Below are positions 32,045 to 40,657 of a stretch of DNA of 64,000 nt, piece by piece (position 1 is the first letter of the stretch; each line of letters opens with the position of its first letter). The notes under the pieces were generated by a model. The model made no database searches. It had not been told where the DNA came from and saw nothing but the letters and a program-made list of their open reading frames with translations. The stretch lies in the NCBI RefSeq assembly GCF_043197795.1, contig NZ_JBICTU010000006.1, forward strand, positions 186,001 to 250,000, read 5' to 3'. A program made the position numbers and the translations under genes. The DNA comes from Sphaerisporangium sp040649355. GTDB taxonomy: Bacteria; Actinomycetota; Actinomycetes; Streptosporangiales; Streptosporangiaceae.

Positions 32045-32454
32045 CAGACCCCCCTGGGAAAAAGATGGACATCACGTCCGGGCCGCTTGAAGGCGGGGGC
32101 TCCTTCCCCAGCCAGGTCTGCGCCCATCTGCGGCTACCGTCAGTAAAGTAGCATCTACTCTTAGCTGTCCTTCGCGAAAACTCCTCAAAGCCGGCCGCCG
32201 GGCGCCCCGGCGACGGTCTCCGCGCCGGAGAAAGGCCTCCGCGCGTCCCGAACCGGGCGGTGGTCCTGATCGCACGTCCGATCGGCATGGTGAGAACGCG
32301 AGCCGCCGTTGCCCTCCGCGTGACGCTTGCCCGCCTTTGGCCTGGTCATTGCCCGGCCGACCGGTCGATCAGCGGGCGTCGCCGCCGTCTCTGAAGCGGA
32401 AATCCTCCTTCGTCGGCGGTCCCGCCAACCGGATATTTCGGATATAACCTACCT
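32045..32454. other. intergenic region upstream of metN
   Basis: 410 bases between the divergent phosphatase and metN. No gene and no convincing SAM riboswitch was found. The only clear structure is the direct repeat and -10 element next to metN, listed separately. Confidence 0.55.
32430..32448 (+). promoter_or_regulatory. candidate leaderless promoter of metN
   Basis: Two CGGATAT copies (32430-32436, 32439-32445) lead into TATAAC (32443-32448), a good -10 hexamer. The GTG start of metN is 6 bases further on, where transcription would begin, and no Shine-Dalgarno sequence lies before it. A leaderless mRNA is therefore likely; the CGGATAT pair may bind a regulator. Confidence 0.45.
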
Positions 32455-33411
32455 GTGATACATGTTTCTCGCCTGCGCAAGGTCTACAGCACCGGAGTCG
32501 TCGCGATCGACGAGGTCGATCTCGACGTACGGGATGGTGAGGTCTTCGGTGTGCTCGGGCAGAGCGGCGCCGGCAAGAGCACGCTCCTGCGCTGCGTCAA
32601 CCTGCTGGAACGTCCGACGAACGGCACCGTGACGGTCGCGGGCCAGGAGCTCACCTCGCTCGATCTCGCAGGGCTCCGCCGCGCCAGGCAGCGGATCGGC
32701 ATGATCCACCAGCACTTCGCCCTGCTGTCCTCACGCACGGTCGCGGGCAACGTCGCGTTCCCGCTGGAGGTCGCCGGAGTGCCGCGCAGGGAGCGTGGCA
32801 CGCGGGTGGCCGAGCTCCTGGAGCTGGTGGGGCTCCAGGGCAAGGCCTCGGCCTACCCCGCCCAGCTCTCCGGCGGCCAGAAGCAGCGCGTCGGCATAGC
32901 CCGCGCCCTCGCCGCGCGTCCCAAGGTGCTCCTGTCGGACGAGGCGACCAGCGCGCTGGACCCGGGGACCACGCAGTCGATCCTCGCCCTGCTCAAGCGC
33001 CTCAACGCGGAGCTCGGCCTGACGATCCTGCTCATCACCCACGAGATGCAGGTCATCAAGAGCGTCTGCGACTCGGTGGCGATCATGCGCGACGGCCGAG
33101 TCGAGGAGTCCGGCACGGTAGCGGAGCTGATCGCGCGGCCGGGGTCGCTCCTCACCCGCGAGATCTTCCCGCTGCCCGAGCCGGCCCCGCCCGGCAGCGT
33201 CACGGTGACCTTCGCCGGGCAGGCGGGCGAGCCGGTCGTGTCGAGCCTGGTACGGAGGTTCGACGTGGACGTCGACATCCTCGGCGGCTCGCTGGAAGAA
33301 CTCGGAGGCGTGCCGGTCGGGCGCCTGCGGGTCAGGCTCGAAGGAAGGAACAGCGCCGACGCCCTGGCCTACCTGCGCGAACGCGGCCTGGTCATGGAGG
33401 AGGCCCGATGA
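32455..33411 (+). CDS. metN: methionine ABC transporter ATP-binding protein
   Basis: 318-residue ATPase of the MetNIQ importer. It has Walker A GQSGAGKST, Q-loop IHQHFALL, signature LSGGQKQRVGIARAL, Walker B VLLSDEAT and H-loop THEM. A C-terminal NIL domain (about 240-318, VTVTFAGQAGEPVVSSLVRR), which in MetN binds methionine and inhibits transport, is present. It works at the cytoplasmic face with MetI, and its stop overlaps the metI start as ATGA. Confidence 0.95.
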   Translation: MIHVSRLRKVYSTGVVAIDEVDLDVRDGEVFGVLGQSGAGKSTLLRCVNLLERPTNGTVTVAGQELTSLDLAGLRRARQRIGMIHQHFALLSSRTVAGNVAFPLEVAGVPRRERGTRVAELLELVGLQGKASAYPAQLSGGQKQRVGIARALAARPKVLLSDEATSALDPGTTQSILALLKRLNAELGLTILLITHEMQVIKSVCDSVAIMRDGRVEESGTVAELIARPGSLLTREIFPLPEPAPPGSVTVTFAGQAGEPVVSSLVRRFDVDVDILGGSLEELGGVPVGRLRVRLEGRNSADALAYLRERGLVMEEAR

Positions 33412-34064
33412 TCGGCGACGATCTGGCACAGGCGCTCGCGCAGGCCACCGGCGAGACGGCGCAGATGGTGTTCTGGTCGGCGCTGCTCACGCTGGTGCTC
33501 GGCCTGCCGCTCGGCGTGCTGCTGGTCGCCACCGACCGAGGCGGCCTCGTCCCCGCCCCCGCCGTCAAGGCCGTGCTCGGGGCGGTCGTCAACGTGGGGC
33601 GCTCGCTGCCGTTCATCGTGCTGATGGTCGCGATCCTCCCGTTCACGCGCCTGGTCACGGGCACCACGATCGGGACGGTCGCCGCGATCGTCCCTCTGAC
33701 GCTCGGAGCCGTCCCCTTCTACGCCCGGCTGGTGGAGACCGCGCTGCGCGGGGTGGAGCGCGAGGTCGTCGAGGCGGCCCAGGCGATGGGCGCGAGCCGT
33801 ACGAGGGTGGTGGCCAGGGTCCTGCTCCCCGAGGCCCTGCCCGGGCTCGTCGCCGGGCTGACCGTGACGATCGTGGCGCTGATCGGCTACTCGGCGATGG
33901 CCGGGGCGATCGGTGGCGGTGGCCTCGGCGACCTCGCGATCAGGTACGGCTACCAGCGCTTCGACACCACGGTGATGATCGTCACGGTCGTGCTGCTCAT
34001 CGTGGTCGTGCAACTCGTGCAGAGCCTCGGCGACCTCGCCGCTCGCAGGCTCTCCCACAGGTAG
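33408..34064 (+). CDS. metI: methionine ABC transporter permease
   Basis: 218-residue inner-membrane permease with about five hydrophobic segments. The ABC-permease loop reads EAAQAMGASRTRVVARVLLPEALPGL (EAA motif with the conserved glycine), and the region GYSAMAGAIGGGGLGDLAIRYGYQRF is characteristic of MetI. It pairs with MetN, whose gene it overlaps by four bases, and with the lipoprotein MetQ encoded 69 bases downstream. Confidence 0.95.
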   Translation: MIGDDLAQALAQATGETAQMVFWSALLTLVLGLPLGVLLVATDRGGLVPAPAVKAVLGAVVNVGRSLPFIVLMVAILPFTRLVTGTTIGTVAAIVPLTLGAVPFYARLVETALRGVEREVVEAAQAMGASRTRVVARVLLPEALPGLVAGLTVTIVALIGYSAMAGAIGGGGLGDLAIRYGYQRFDTTVMIVTVVLLIVVVQLVQSLGDLAARRLSHR

Positions 34065-34133
34065 CCGCTGACCCCCTATGAGATTTCCCAGTAACAGCAA
34101 TAGGCGAATAGAAGGAGATATAACGCGCGTAAG

Positions 34134-34949
34134 TTGATCAGCGCCGTGGCCGTGGCCACGCTGGCACTGGTGCTCGCCGGCTGCGGAGGCTCGGGTTCGG
34201 AGCCGGCCGCCGCCAAGGACGACGTGCTGAAGGTCGGTGTCAGCCCGGTGCCGCACGGGGAGATCCTGAAGTTCGTCAAGGACAAGCTGGCGCCCGCCGC
34301 CGGGCTCGAACTGGACATCGTCGAGTTCACCGACTACGTGCAGCCCAACGTCCAGCTTCAGGAAGGCCAGCTCGGCGCGAACTACTTCCAGCACCGCCCC
34401 TACCTGGCGGACTTCCTCAAGTCCAAGGGAGGCAAGGAGATGACCTTCGTCCAGGCGGTCCACCTTGAGCCCCTTGGCCTGTATTCGAAGAAGGTCAAGA
34501 GCGTCGGCGAGCTGGCCGACGGCGCGACCGTGGCCGTGCCGAACGACGCCACCAACCTCGGACGCGGCCTGAAGCTGCTGGAGGACAACGGCGTGATCAA
34601 GCTCAAGCCGGGCGTCGGCACCGCCGCCACCGAGCGCGACGTGGCGGAGAACCCCAAGAACCTCCAGTTCAAGCCGCTGGAGGCCGCCCAGCTCCCGCGC
34701 TCGCTGGAAGACGTGGACGCCGCGGTCATCAACGGCAACTACGCGCTGGAGGCCGAGCTCAAGCCCGCCTCCGACGCCCTGGTGCTGGAGAAGGCCGCGG
34801 ACAACCCCTACGCCAACGGCCTGGTGGTGCTCAAGGGCCAGGAGGGCGACCCCCGGGTCAAGAAGCTGGCCGAACTGCTGGCCGGGCCCGAGGTGAAGAA
34901 GTTCATCGAGGACACCTACCAGGGCTCCGTGATCTCCGCGACGTCCTAG
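34134..34949 (+). CDS. metQ: methionine-binding lipoprotein
   Basis: About 271 residues. A hydrophobic signal segment ends in the lipobox LVLAGC, followed by a solute-binding domain of the NlpA/MetQ family (VLKVGVSPVPHGEILKFV; YVQPNVQLQEGQLGANYFQH; ATVAVPNDATNLGRGLKLL; AAVINGNYALEAEL). It delivers methionine to MetNI outside the membrane. The start is unusual: the TTG at 34134 is 15-16 bases from the only good ribosome site (GAAGGAG), and the basic N-region is missing because the in-frame residues A-R-K lie just upstream of any start codon. The 3' end overlaps the convergent regulator by four bases. Confidence 0.92.
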   Translation: MISAVAVATLALVLAGCGGSGSEPAAAKDDVLKVGVSPVPHGEILKFVKDKLAPAAGLELDIVEFTDYVQPNVQLQEGQLGANYFQHRPYLADFLKSKGGKEMTFVQAVHLEPLGLYSKKVKSVGELADGATVAVPNDATNLGRGLKLLEDNGVIKLKPGVGTAATERDVAENPKNLQFKPLEAAQLPRSLEDVDAAVINGNYALEAELKPASDALVLEKAADNPYANGLVVLKGQEGDPRVKKLAELLAGPEVKKFIEDTYQGSVISATS

Positions 34950-35587
34950 CCGGTCTCGCCTTCGGAGGTCTGCCGGCGGAGGCCGTCGAAGGCGATCTTG
35001 CAGACGGTGTCCGCGAGGGCGTCTGCCCCCATGCCGCCGCGCGGCCGGTACCACTCGGTCAGCGAGTTGACCAGCCCGAACACCAGGCGGCTCGCGACGG
35101 CGGGATCCACGTCGGGCCGTACGTCCCCCTCGGCCTCGGCCCGCTGGACCAGCTCGGCCACCAGGTGGTCGAACCGGCGCCGGCGGGCCAGGGCCTGGCG
35201 CTCCACCTTGGTGTTGCCGCGCACCCGCAGCAGGAGCGTGACGAAGGGGAGCCGCTCGACCAGCACGTGCACGCTGCGCCGTACGAGATGCTCCAGCTTG
35301 TCGATCGCGCGGCCGTCCATCGCGGCGACCTCGTCCGCCGCCTCGAACAGGCCGTCGAGGGCACGGTCGACGGCCAGGCGGAGCAGCTCGTCCTTGCTCG
35401 CGATGTGGTGGTAGATCGCCGACTTGGTGATGCCGAGCCTGCGGGAGAGGTCCTCCATGCTGGTGGCCTCGTATCCCCGCTCGTTGAACACCTTGACCGC
35501 GACGGCCAGCAGCGACTCCAGGTCGTAGCCGGGGCGGCCTCGTCGCGGAGGGGTGACACTCACCGCTGATGTCCCCATCGGTGTCAC
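34946..35587 (-). CDS. paaR: TetR-family repressor, PaaR type
   Basis: Up to 213 residues. The N-terminal helix-turn-helix reads ATSMEDLSRRLGITKSAIYHHIASKDELL; the rest is a helical TetR ligand domain ending with a family-like LVFGLVNSLTEWYRP. It is divergent from paaZ, and the same palindrome occurs in front of paaZ and paaA, so it most likely represses phenylacetate catabolism until phenylacetyl-CoA binds. The start may be the GTG at 35587 or the ATG at 35578; both are close to an AAGG site. Confidence 0.88.
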   Translation of the reverse strand: MTPMGTSAVSVTPPRRGRPGYDLESLLAVAVKVFNERGYEATSMEDLSRRLGITKSAIYHHIASKDELLRLAVDRALDGLFEAADEVAAMDGRAIDKLEHLVRRSVHVLVERLPFVTLLLRVRGNTKVERQALARRRRFDHLVAELVQRAEAEGDVRPDVDPAVASRLVFGLVNSLTEWYRPRGGMGADALADTVCKIAFDGLRRQTSEGETG

Positions 35588-35597
35588 CGCCTTGCAT

Positions 35598-35619
35598 ACT
35601 GACCGAATGGACGGTTAGA
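35598..35619. promoter_or_regulatory. PaaR-type operator before paaZ
   Basis: Imperfect palindrome ACTGACCG-N6-CGGTTAGA fits the published PaaR consensus ACTNACCG-N6-CGGTNAGT. It lies 10 bases upstream of the repressor start and about 140 bases upstream of paaZ, partly between a weak TTGCAT and TTAGAA that could be the -35 and -10 of paaZ. Confidence 0.75.
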
Positions 35620-35757
35620 AATGATTTGTCGTCAGTTAAGGGTTGTGGTTCCGCCGCTGTCAAGGGACCCCTCGAAGCTGGGGAGAACGGGTAGGAGCGG
35701 AGTGGCGCCCGATGGCGCCTGTCCGATCTTTACGGCCGACTTGATGGGGAGGTCAGC

Positions 35758-37791
35758 ATGGCCCCGCTCAGCAGCTATGTCACCGGTTCCTGGCATGTCC
35801 CGGGTGACGAGGGAGCCCCGCTGCACGACGCGGTCACGGGGGAGGAGGTCGCCAGGATCTCCTCCGCGGGGGTCGACTTCAGGGCGGCGCTCGCGTACGG
35901 GCGCCGCGCCGGCGGGGCCGAGCTCCGCGCCCTCACCTTCCCGCAGCGGGCCGGGCTGCTGAAGGCGCTGGCCTCCCACCTGCGTGAGCACCGCGAGGAG
36001 CTGTACGAGCTGTCGCTGCGCACGGGGGCCACGCTGGGCGACTCGAAGTTCGACGTCGACGGCGGCATCGGGGTGCTGTTCTCGTACTCCAGCAAGGGCA
36101 GGCGCGAGCTGCCCGGCGACACGGTCTACCTCGACGGCGGCGTGGAGCCGCTCGGTAGGGGCGGGTCGTTCGCCGGCCGGCACCTCTACACGTCCATGCG
36201 CGGCGTCGCCGTGCAGATCAACGCGTTCAACTTCCCCGTCTGGGGTCCGCTGGAGAAGCTCGCGCCCGCGTTCCTGGCCGGGATGCCGTCGCTGGTCAAG
36301 CCGGCGGGCCAGACCGCCTACGTGACCGCGCGGCTCGTCGAGCTGATCATCGCCTCCGGCATCCTGCCGGAGGGCACCCTGCAACTGGTCTGCGGGAGCG
36401 CGGGCGACCTGTTCGAGCACCTGACCGAGCAGGATCTCGTGGCGTTCACCGGCTCGGCGTCCACGGCCCAGAAGCTCCGCACCCATCCCGTCGTCGTGGG
36501 ACGCTCGGTGCGCTTCAACGCCGAGGCCGACTCGCTGAACTGCTCCATCCTCGGCCCGGACGCCGTTCCCGGCACCCCGGAGTTCGAGCTGTTCGTCAAG
36601 CAGCTCGTGACCGAGATGACGGTCAAGGCGGGGCAGAAGTGCACGGCGATCCGGCGCGCGTTCGTCCCGGCCGGCCTGCTCGGCGAGGTGGCCGAGGCCG
36701 CCGCCGCCCGGCTGGCGAAGGTCACCGTCGGCCACCCGGCCGACCCGTCCGTACGGATGGGGGCGCTGGCCGGGCTCGGGCAGCGCGAGGAGGTCCGCCG
36801 CGCGCTGAAGGCCCTGATCCCGGCGGGCTCGGTGGTGTACGGAGACCCGGACCGGGTCGAGGTCGTCGGGGCCGACGCCGAGCGGGGGGCGTTCATCTCG
36901 CCGGTGCTCCTGCGCGTGGACGACCCCGATCGGCCGGAGCCGCACGAGGTGGAGGCGTTCGGCCCGTTCAGCGCGCTCATGCCGTACACCTCGGCCGAGC
37001 AGGTGATCGGGCTGGCCGCCCGGGGCCAGGGCAGCCTGGTCGGGTCGGTCGTGACAGGGGACGCCGCCTTCGCCCGTGAGGTGGTGCTCGGAACCGCTCC
37101 CTGGCACGGCCGCCTGCTGGTGCTGGACGCGGAGGCCGCCAAGGAGTCCACCGGGCACGGCTCCCCGCTGCCCGTGCTCGTGCACGGAGGTCCGGGGCGG
37201 GCAGGGGGCGGGGAGGAGATGGGCGGCATCCGGGGCGTGCTGCACCACATGAACCGCACCGCCGTCCAGGGGAGTCCGGCGATGCTCTCGGCGATCACCG
37301 GCCAGTGGGTTCCGGGCAGCGAGCGCACGGTGACCGAGGTCCATCCCTTCCGCAAGCACCTGGAGGACCTCAGGCCCGGCGACACCGTGATCGCCGGCCC
37401 CCGGCGGGTCGGTCTGGAGGACATCGAGCACTTCGCGGAGTTCACCGGCGACACCTTCTACGCCCACATGGACGAGGAGGCGGCCAGGGCCAACCCGTTC
37501 TTCGACGGCAGGGTGGCCCACGGCTACCTGATCGTCTCGCTGGCGGCGGGGCTGTTCGTCGACCCCGACCCGGGGCCGGTGCTGGCCAACTACGGGCTGG
37601 AGAACCTCCGCTTCCTCACGCCGGTCTACCCGGGGGACGAGCTGACGGTCACGCTCACCGCCAAGCAGATCGACCCGCGTGAGGGCGCCCCGTACGGGGA
37701 GGTTCGCTGGGACGCCGACGTGACCAAGCAGGACGGGTCCTCGGTGGCGAAGTACGACGTGCTGACCCTGGTGGCCAGGCGCGAAACCTGA
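35758..37791 (+). CDS. paaZ: bifunctional oxepin-CoA hydrolase / aldehyde dehydrogenase
   Basis: 677-residue ring-opening enzyme of the phenylacetyl-CoA pathway. The N-terminal aldehyde dehydrogenase domain (to about 520) has FTGSAS, glutamate 256 in FNAEAD and cysteine 295 in GQKCTAIRRA, at the positions known for E. coli PaaZ. The C-terminal MaoC-like hydratase has D565 and H570 in GDTFYAHMDEEAARANPFFD and the motif VAHGYLIVSLAAGL. It converts oxepin-CoA to 3-oxo-5,6-dehydrosuberyl-CoA. The ATG at 35758 has GGGGAGG upstream. It is separated from paaA by 96 bases holding a second operator. Confidence 0.96.
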   Translation: MAPLSSYVTGSWHVPGDEGAPLHDAVTGEEVARISSAGVDFRAALAYGRRAGGAELRALTFPQRAGLLKALASHLREHREELYELSLRTGATLGDSKFDVDGGIGVLFSYSSKGRRELPGDTVYLDGGVEPLGRGGSFAGRHLYTSMRGVAVQINAFNFPVWGPLEKLAPAFLAGMPSLVKPAGQTAYVTARLVELIIASGILPEGTLQLVCGSAGDLFEHLTEQDLVAFTGSASTAQKLRTHPVVVGRSVRFNAEADSLNCSILGPDAVPGTPEFELFVKQLVTEMTVKAGQKCTAIRRAFVPAGLLGEVAEAAAARLAKVTVGHPADPSVRMGALAGLGQREEVRRALKALIPAGSVVYGDPDRVEVVGADAERGAFISPVLLRVDDPDRPEPHEVEAFGPFSALMPYTSAEQVIGLAARGQGSLVGSVVTGDAAFAREVVLGTAPWHGRLLVLDAEAAKESTGHGSPLPVLVHGGPGRAGGGEEMGGIRGVLHHMNRTAVQGSPAMLSAITGQWVPGSERTVTEVHPFRKHLEDLRPGDTVIAGPRRVGLEDIEHFAEFTGDTFYAHMDEEAARANPFFDGRVAHGYLIVSLAAGLFVDPDPGPVLANYGLENLRFLTPVYPGDELTVTLTAKQIDPREGAPYGEVRWDADVTKQDGSSVAKYDVLTLVARRET

Positions 37792-37854
37792 GTTCAGGCG
37801 GCCTGTACAGCCCTGCGGGCTTGCGTTGCGGACGGTCGCTGAGCGAGACTAATA

Positions 37855-37876
37855 ACTGACCGAATGTTCGGTAAAG
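37855..37876. promoter_or_regulatory. PaaR-type operator before paaA
   Basis: ACTGACCG-N6-CGGTAAAG repeats the paaZ operator with the inner bases AATGTT making ACCGAA-TG-TTCGGT nearly symmetric. It ends 11 bases before the paaA start, so a bound repressor would cover the start region of the paaABCDE transcript. Confidence 0.75.
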
Positions 37877-37887
37877 GGTGGCGGAGT

Positions 37888-38856
37888 ATGGCTGACCTCG
37901 AAGGGCACTTCGACCGCACGATCGAGAGGGACCAGCGCGTCGAGCCGCGCGACTGGATGCCCGACGGCTACCGCGCGACGATGGTGCGGCAGATCGCCCA
38001 GCACGCCCACTCGGAGATCATCGGGATGCAGCCCGAGGGCGAGTGGATCACCAGGGCGCCCTCGCTGCGCCGCAAGGCGATCCTGCTCGCCAAGGTGCAG
38101 GACGAGGCCGGGCACGGGCTCTACCTCTACTCCGCCGCCGAGACGCTGGGCGCCGACCGCGCCGAGCTGACCACGATGCTCATCGAGGGGCGGCAGAAGT
38201 ACTCGTCGATCTTCAACTACCCGACCCTGACGTACGCCGACGTGGGCGTGATCGGCTGGCTGGTCGACGGCGCCGCCATCTGCAACCAGGTGCCGCTCTG
38301 CCGCAGCTCCTACGGGCCGTACGCGCGCGCGATGATCCGCATCTGCAAGGAGGAGTCCTTCCACCAGCGGCAGGGGTACGAGCTGCTGATGACCATGATG
38401 AGGGGCACCGAGGCGCAGCGCGCGATGGTGCAGGACGCCGTGGACCGCTGGTGGTGGCCGTCGCTCATGATGTTCGGCCCGCCCGACGACGCCTCGCCGA
38501 ACACCGCCCGGTCGATGGCGTGGAAGATCAAGCGGCACACCAACGACGAGCTGCGGCAGCGGTTCGTCGACATGAGCGTGCCCCAGGCCGAGGCGCTCGG
38601 CGTGACGCTTCCCGATCCCGGCCTGCGCTGGAACGCCGAGCGTGGTCACCACGACTTCGGCGAGATCGACTGGTCGGAGCTGAAGCGGGTGATCAGCGGT
38701 GACGGTCCCTGCAACGCCCGGCGGATCGCCGTACGCCGGGCCGCGCACGACAACGGCGACTGGGTCCGTGAGGCGGCGTCCGCCCACGCGCGCAAGGCCG
38801 CGCACCGTGACGCGGGCACCGTCGCGGCGGGCGCGGGGGCGGGAGGGGCCGCATGA
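37888..38856 (+). CDS. paaA: 1,2-phenylacetyl-CoA epoxidase, catalytic subunit A
   Basis: 322-residue diiron oxygenase subunit that epoxidises the ring of phenylacetyl-CoA. Helices with carboxylate/histidine ligands are seen in AKVQDEAGHGLYLYSAAE and MIRICKEESFHQRQGYELL, the typical pair for this ferritin-like family. The N-terminal MADLEGHFDRTIERDQRVEP matches PaaA proteins, so I use the ATG at 37888 rather than an ATG at 37864 inside the operator. It overlaps paaB as ATGA. Confidence 0.96.
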   Translation: MADLEGHFDRTIERDQRVEPRDWMPDGYRATMVRQIAQHAHSEIIGMQPEGEWITRAPSLRRKAILLAKVQDEAGHGLYLYSAAETLGADRAELTTMLIEGRQKYSSIFNYPTLTYADVGVIGWLVDGAAICNQVPLCRSSYGPYARAMIRICKEESFHQRQGYELLMTMMRGTEAQRAMVQDAVDRWWWPSLMMFGPPDDASPNTARSMAWKIKRHTNDELRQRFVDMSVPQAEALGVTLPDPGLRWNAERGHHDFGEIDWSELKRVISGDGPCNARRIAVRRAAHDNGDWVREAASAHARKAAHRDAGTVAAGAGAGGAA

Positions 38857-39134
38857 GCGCCTGGCCGCTGTACGAGGTGTTCGTCCGGAGCAAGCGGGGG
38901 CTCAACCACGTTCACGTGGGCTCGCTCCACGCCGCCGACGACGAGACGGCGCTGCGTCACGCCCGCGACCTCTACACGCGCCGCAACGAGGGCGTGAGCA
39001 TCTGGGTGGTGCGCTCCGACCAGATCGCCGCCACCAGCCCCGACGAGAAGGACGCGTTCTTCGCGCCCAGCGGCGACAAGGTCTACCGGCACCCGACCTT
39101 CTACTCCATCCCCGACGACGTCCCGCACATGTGA
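38853..39134 (+). CDS. paaB: 1,2-phenylacetyl-CoA epoxidase, subunit B
   Basis: 93-residue small subunit needed for epoxidase assembly and electron transfer. The sequence WPLYEVFVRSKRGLNHVHVG and the ARDLYTRRNEGVSIWVVRS core are strongly conserved in PaaB. It starts within the paaA stop and is followed after 7 bases by paaC. Confidence 0.96.
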   Translation: MSAWPLYEVFVRSKRGLNHVHVGSLHAADDETALRHARDLYTRRNEGVSIWVVRSDQIAATSPDEKDAFFAPSGDKVYRHPTFYSIPDDVPHM

Positions 39135-39141
39135 GGCCGCG

Positions 39142-40137
39142 ATGCCTTCCACGGACGACCTTCACGAGCCGGACTCGGGGAATCCTCACGAGCCGGACTC
39201 GGGCAACGCTTACGAGGCGCTCAACGAGGCCGACGACCCCCGCTGGGCCTACGGCACCGGGTTCGCCGACCCACTGGACGGGGTCGGCACGCGGCTGCCC
39301 GACGGCGTGGACGGCGCCGACCTGGCGGCGTACTGCCTGATGCTCGGCGACGACGCGCTGATCATGTCCCACCGCCTGCAGGAGTGGTGCACGCGCGCGC
39401 CGGAGCTGGAGGAGGAGGTCGCGCTGGCCAACATCGCGCTCGACCTGCTCGGGCAGGCGCGGCTGCTGCTCTCGCGCGCGGGGGCGGCGGAGGGGACGGG
39501 CCGCGACGAGGACGCCCTCGCGTTCCTCCGCGAGGAGGGCGAGTTCCGCAACGTACGGCTGGCCGAGGCCGAGAACGGCGACTTCGGCCAGGCCGTGGCC
39601 CGCCTGCTGATCTTCTCGACCTGGCGGCTGGCGCTGCTCGACAGGCTGACAGGGTCACGTGACCCGGTGCTGGCCGCGGTGGCGGTCAAGGGCCTGAAGG
39701 AGGTCGCCTACCACCGCGACTACGCCGCCGGATGGGTCGTACGGCTCGGCGACGGGACGCCGTACTCGCGCGAGCGCGTGGTCGCGGGGCTGGAGTCGGT
39801 GTGGCCGCTCGTGGCGGAGCTGTTCACCCCGCACGAGGTGGAGCTGCGGCTGGCGGCGGCGGGCGCCGGGGTCGACCCGGCCGATCTCCGGGAGGAGTTC
39901 GACGCCGTCCTCGACCAGGTCCTGTCCGCCGCCACCCTCGCCCGCCCACCGGACCCCGCTGAGCCAACTGACCTCGCTGGGTCGCCGGATCTCGCTGGGC
40001 CGCCGGACCCCGCTCGGTCCCGAGACGCCGTGGCACCGGCGGCCGGGGGGAGGTCCGGCGTTCACACCGGCGCGCTGACCGGGTTGCTGGCCGAGATGCA
40101 GAGCGTCGCCCGCGCGCACCCGGAGGCGACATGGTGA
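39142..40137 (+). CDS. paaC: 1,2-phenylacetyl-CoA epoxidase, structural subunit C
   Basis: 331 residues. The ferritin-like core (YCLMLGDDALIMSHRLQEWC; EEEVALANIALDLLGQARLL; VAYHRDYAAGWVVRLGDGT) matches PaaC, the inactive partner of PaaA. The first 30 residues contain a tandem repeat (HEPDSGN twice). Near the C-terminus is a PD/PDLAG repeat stretch (about 39945-40015), so it is longer than E. coli PaaC by about 80 residues. It overlaps paaD by 7 bases. Confidence 0.95.
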   Translation: MPSTDDLHEPDSGNPHEPDSGNAYEALNEADDPRWAYGTGFADPLDGVGTRLPDGVDGADLAAYCLMLGDDALIMSHRLQEWCTRAPELEEEVALANIALDLLGQARLLLSRAGAAEGTGRDEDALAFLREEGEFRNVRLAEAENGDFGQAVARLLIFSTWRLALLDRLTGSRDPVLAAVAVKGLKEVAYHRDYAAGWVVRLGDGTPYSRERVVAGLESVWPLVAELFTPHEVELRLAAAGAGVDPADLREEFDAVLDQVLSAATLARPPDPAEPTDLAGSPDLAGPPDPARSRDAVAPAAGGRSGVHTGALTGLLAEMQSVARAHPEATW

Positions 40138-40625
40138 GCGCGCGCGAGGTCGCGGAGCGGGTGGCGGATCCCGAGCTGCCCATGCTGACCCTCGCCGACC
40201 TGGGCATCCTGCGTGACGTCTCGGAGGTCGCGGGGGGAGGCGTGATCGTCACGATCACCCCCACCTACAGCGGGTGCCCGGCGATGGCGGCCATCCGCGC
40301 CGACCTGTCCACGGCCCTTCGCTCGGCCGGATACGCCGACGTGCGGGTCCGTACCGTCCTGTCGCCGGCGTGGACGACCGACTGGATCAGCGAGAAGGGC
40401 CGGCGGAAGCTGGCCGAGGCGGGCATCGCCCCGCCGGGCGCGGCTCCCGTACGGGCGCGCGGGCCGGTGCCTGTGACGCTCGGCCCGAGCCGCAGGCGGC
40501 TGAGCTGCCCGCGCTGCGGGTCGGACGACACCGAGGAGACGTCCCGGTTCGGCCCCACCGCGTGCAGGGCCCTGTGGCGCTGCCGCGCCTGCCGCGAACC
40601 GTTCGAGCACGTCAAGGAGCTGTGA
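40131..40625 (+). CDS. paaD: PaaD-type Fe-S assembly-like protein
   Basis: 164 residues. The N-terminal DUF59/MIP18 domain (VADPELPMLTLADLGILRDV, TPTYSGCPAM) is followed by a short C-terminal zinc-ribbon-like segment with four cysteines (CPRCGS and CRACRE). PaaD-type proteins are thought to help mature the epoxidase iron centre. It starts inside paaC. Confidence 0.93.
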   Translation: MVSAREVAERVADPELPMLTLADLGILRDVSEVAGGGVIVTITPTYSGCPAMAAIRADLSTALRSAGYADVRVRTVLSPAWTTDWISEKGRRKLAEAGIAPPGAAPVRARGPVPVTLGPSRRRLSCPRCGSDDTEETSRFGPTACRALWRCRACREPFEHVKEL

Positions 40626-40657
40626 CACGCCATGGGCGAAGGCGGGAGGTCGTGGTC

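Noticed and set aside
32045..32454. SAM riboswitch upstream of metN
   Set aside because: The conserved core and stem arrangement could not be found, and the promoter appears to lie directly at the start codon.
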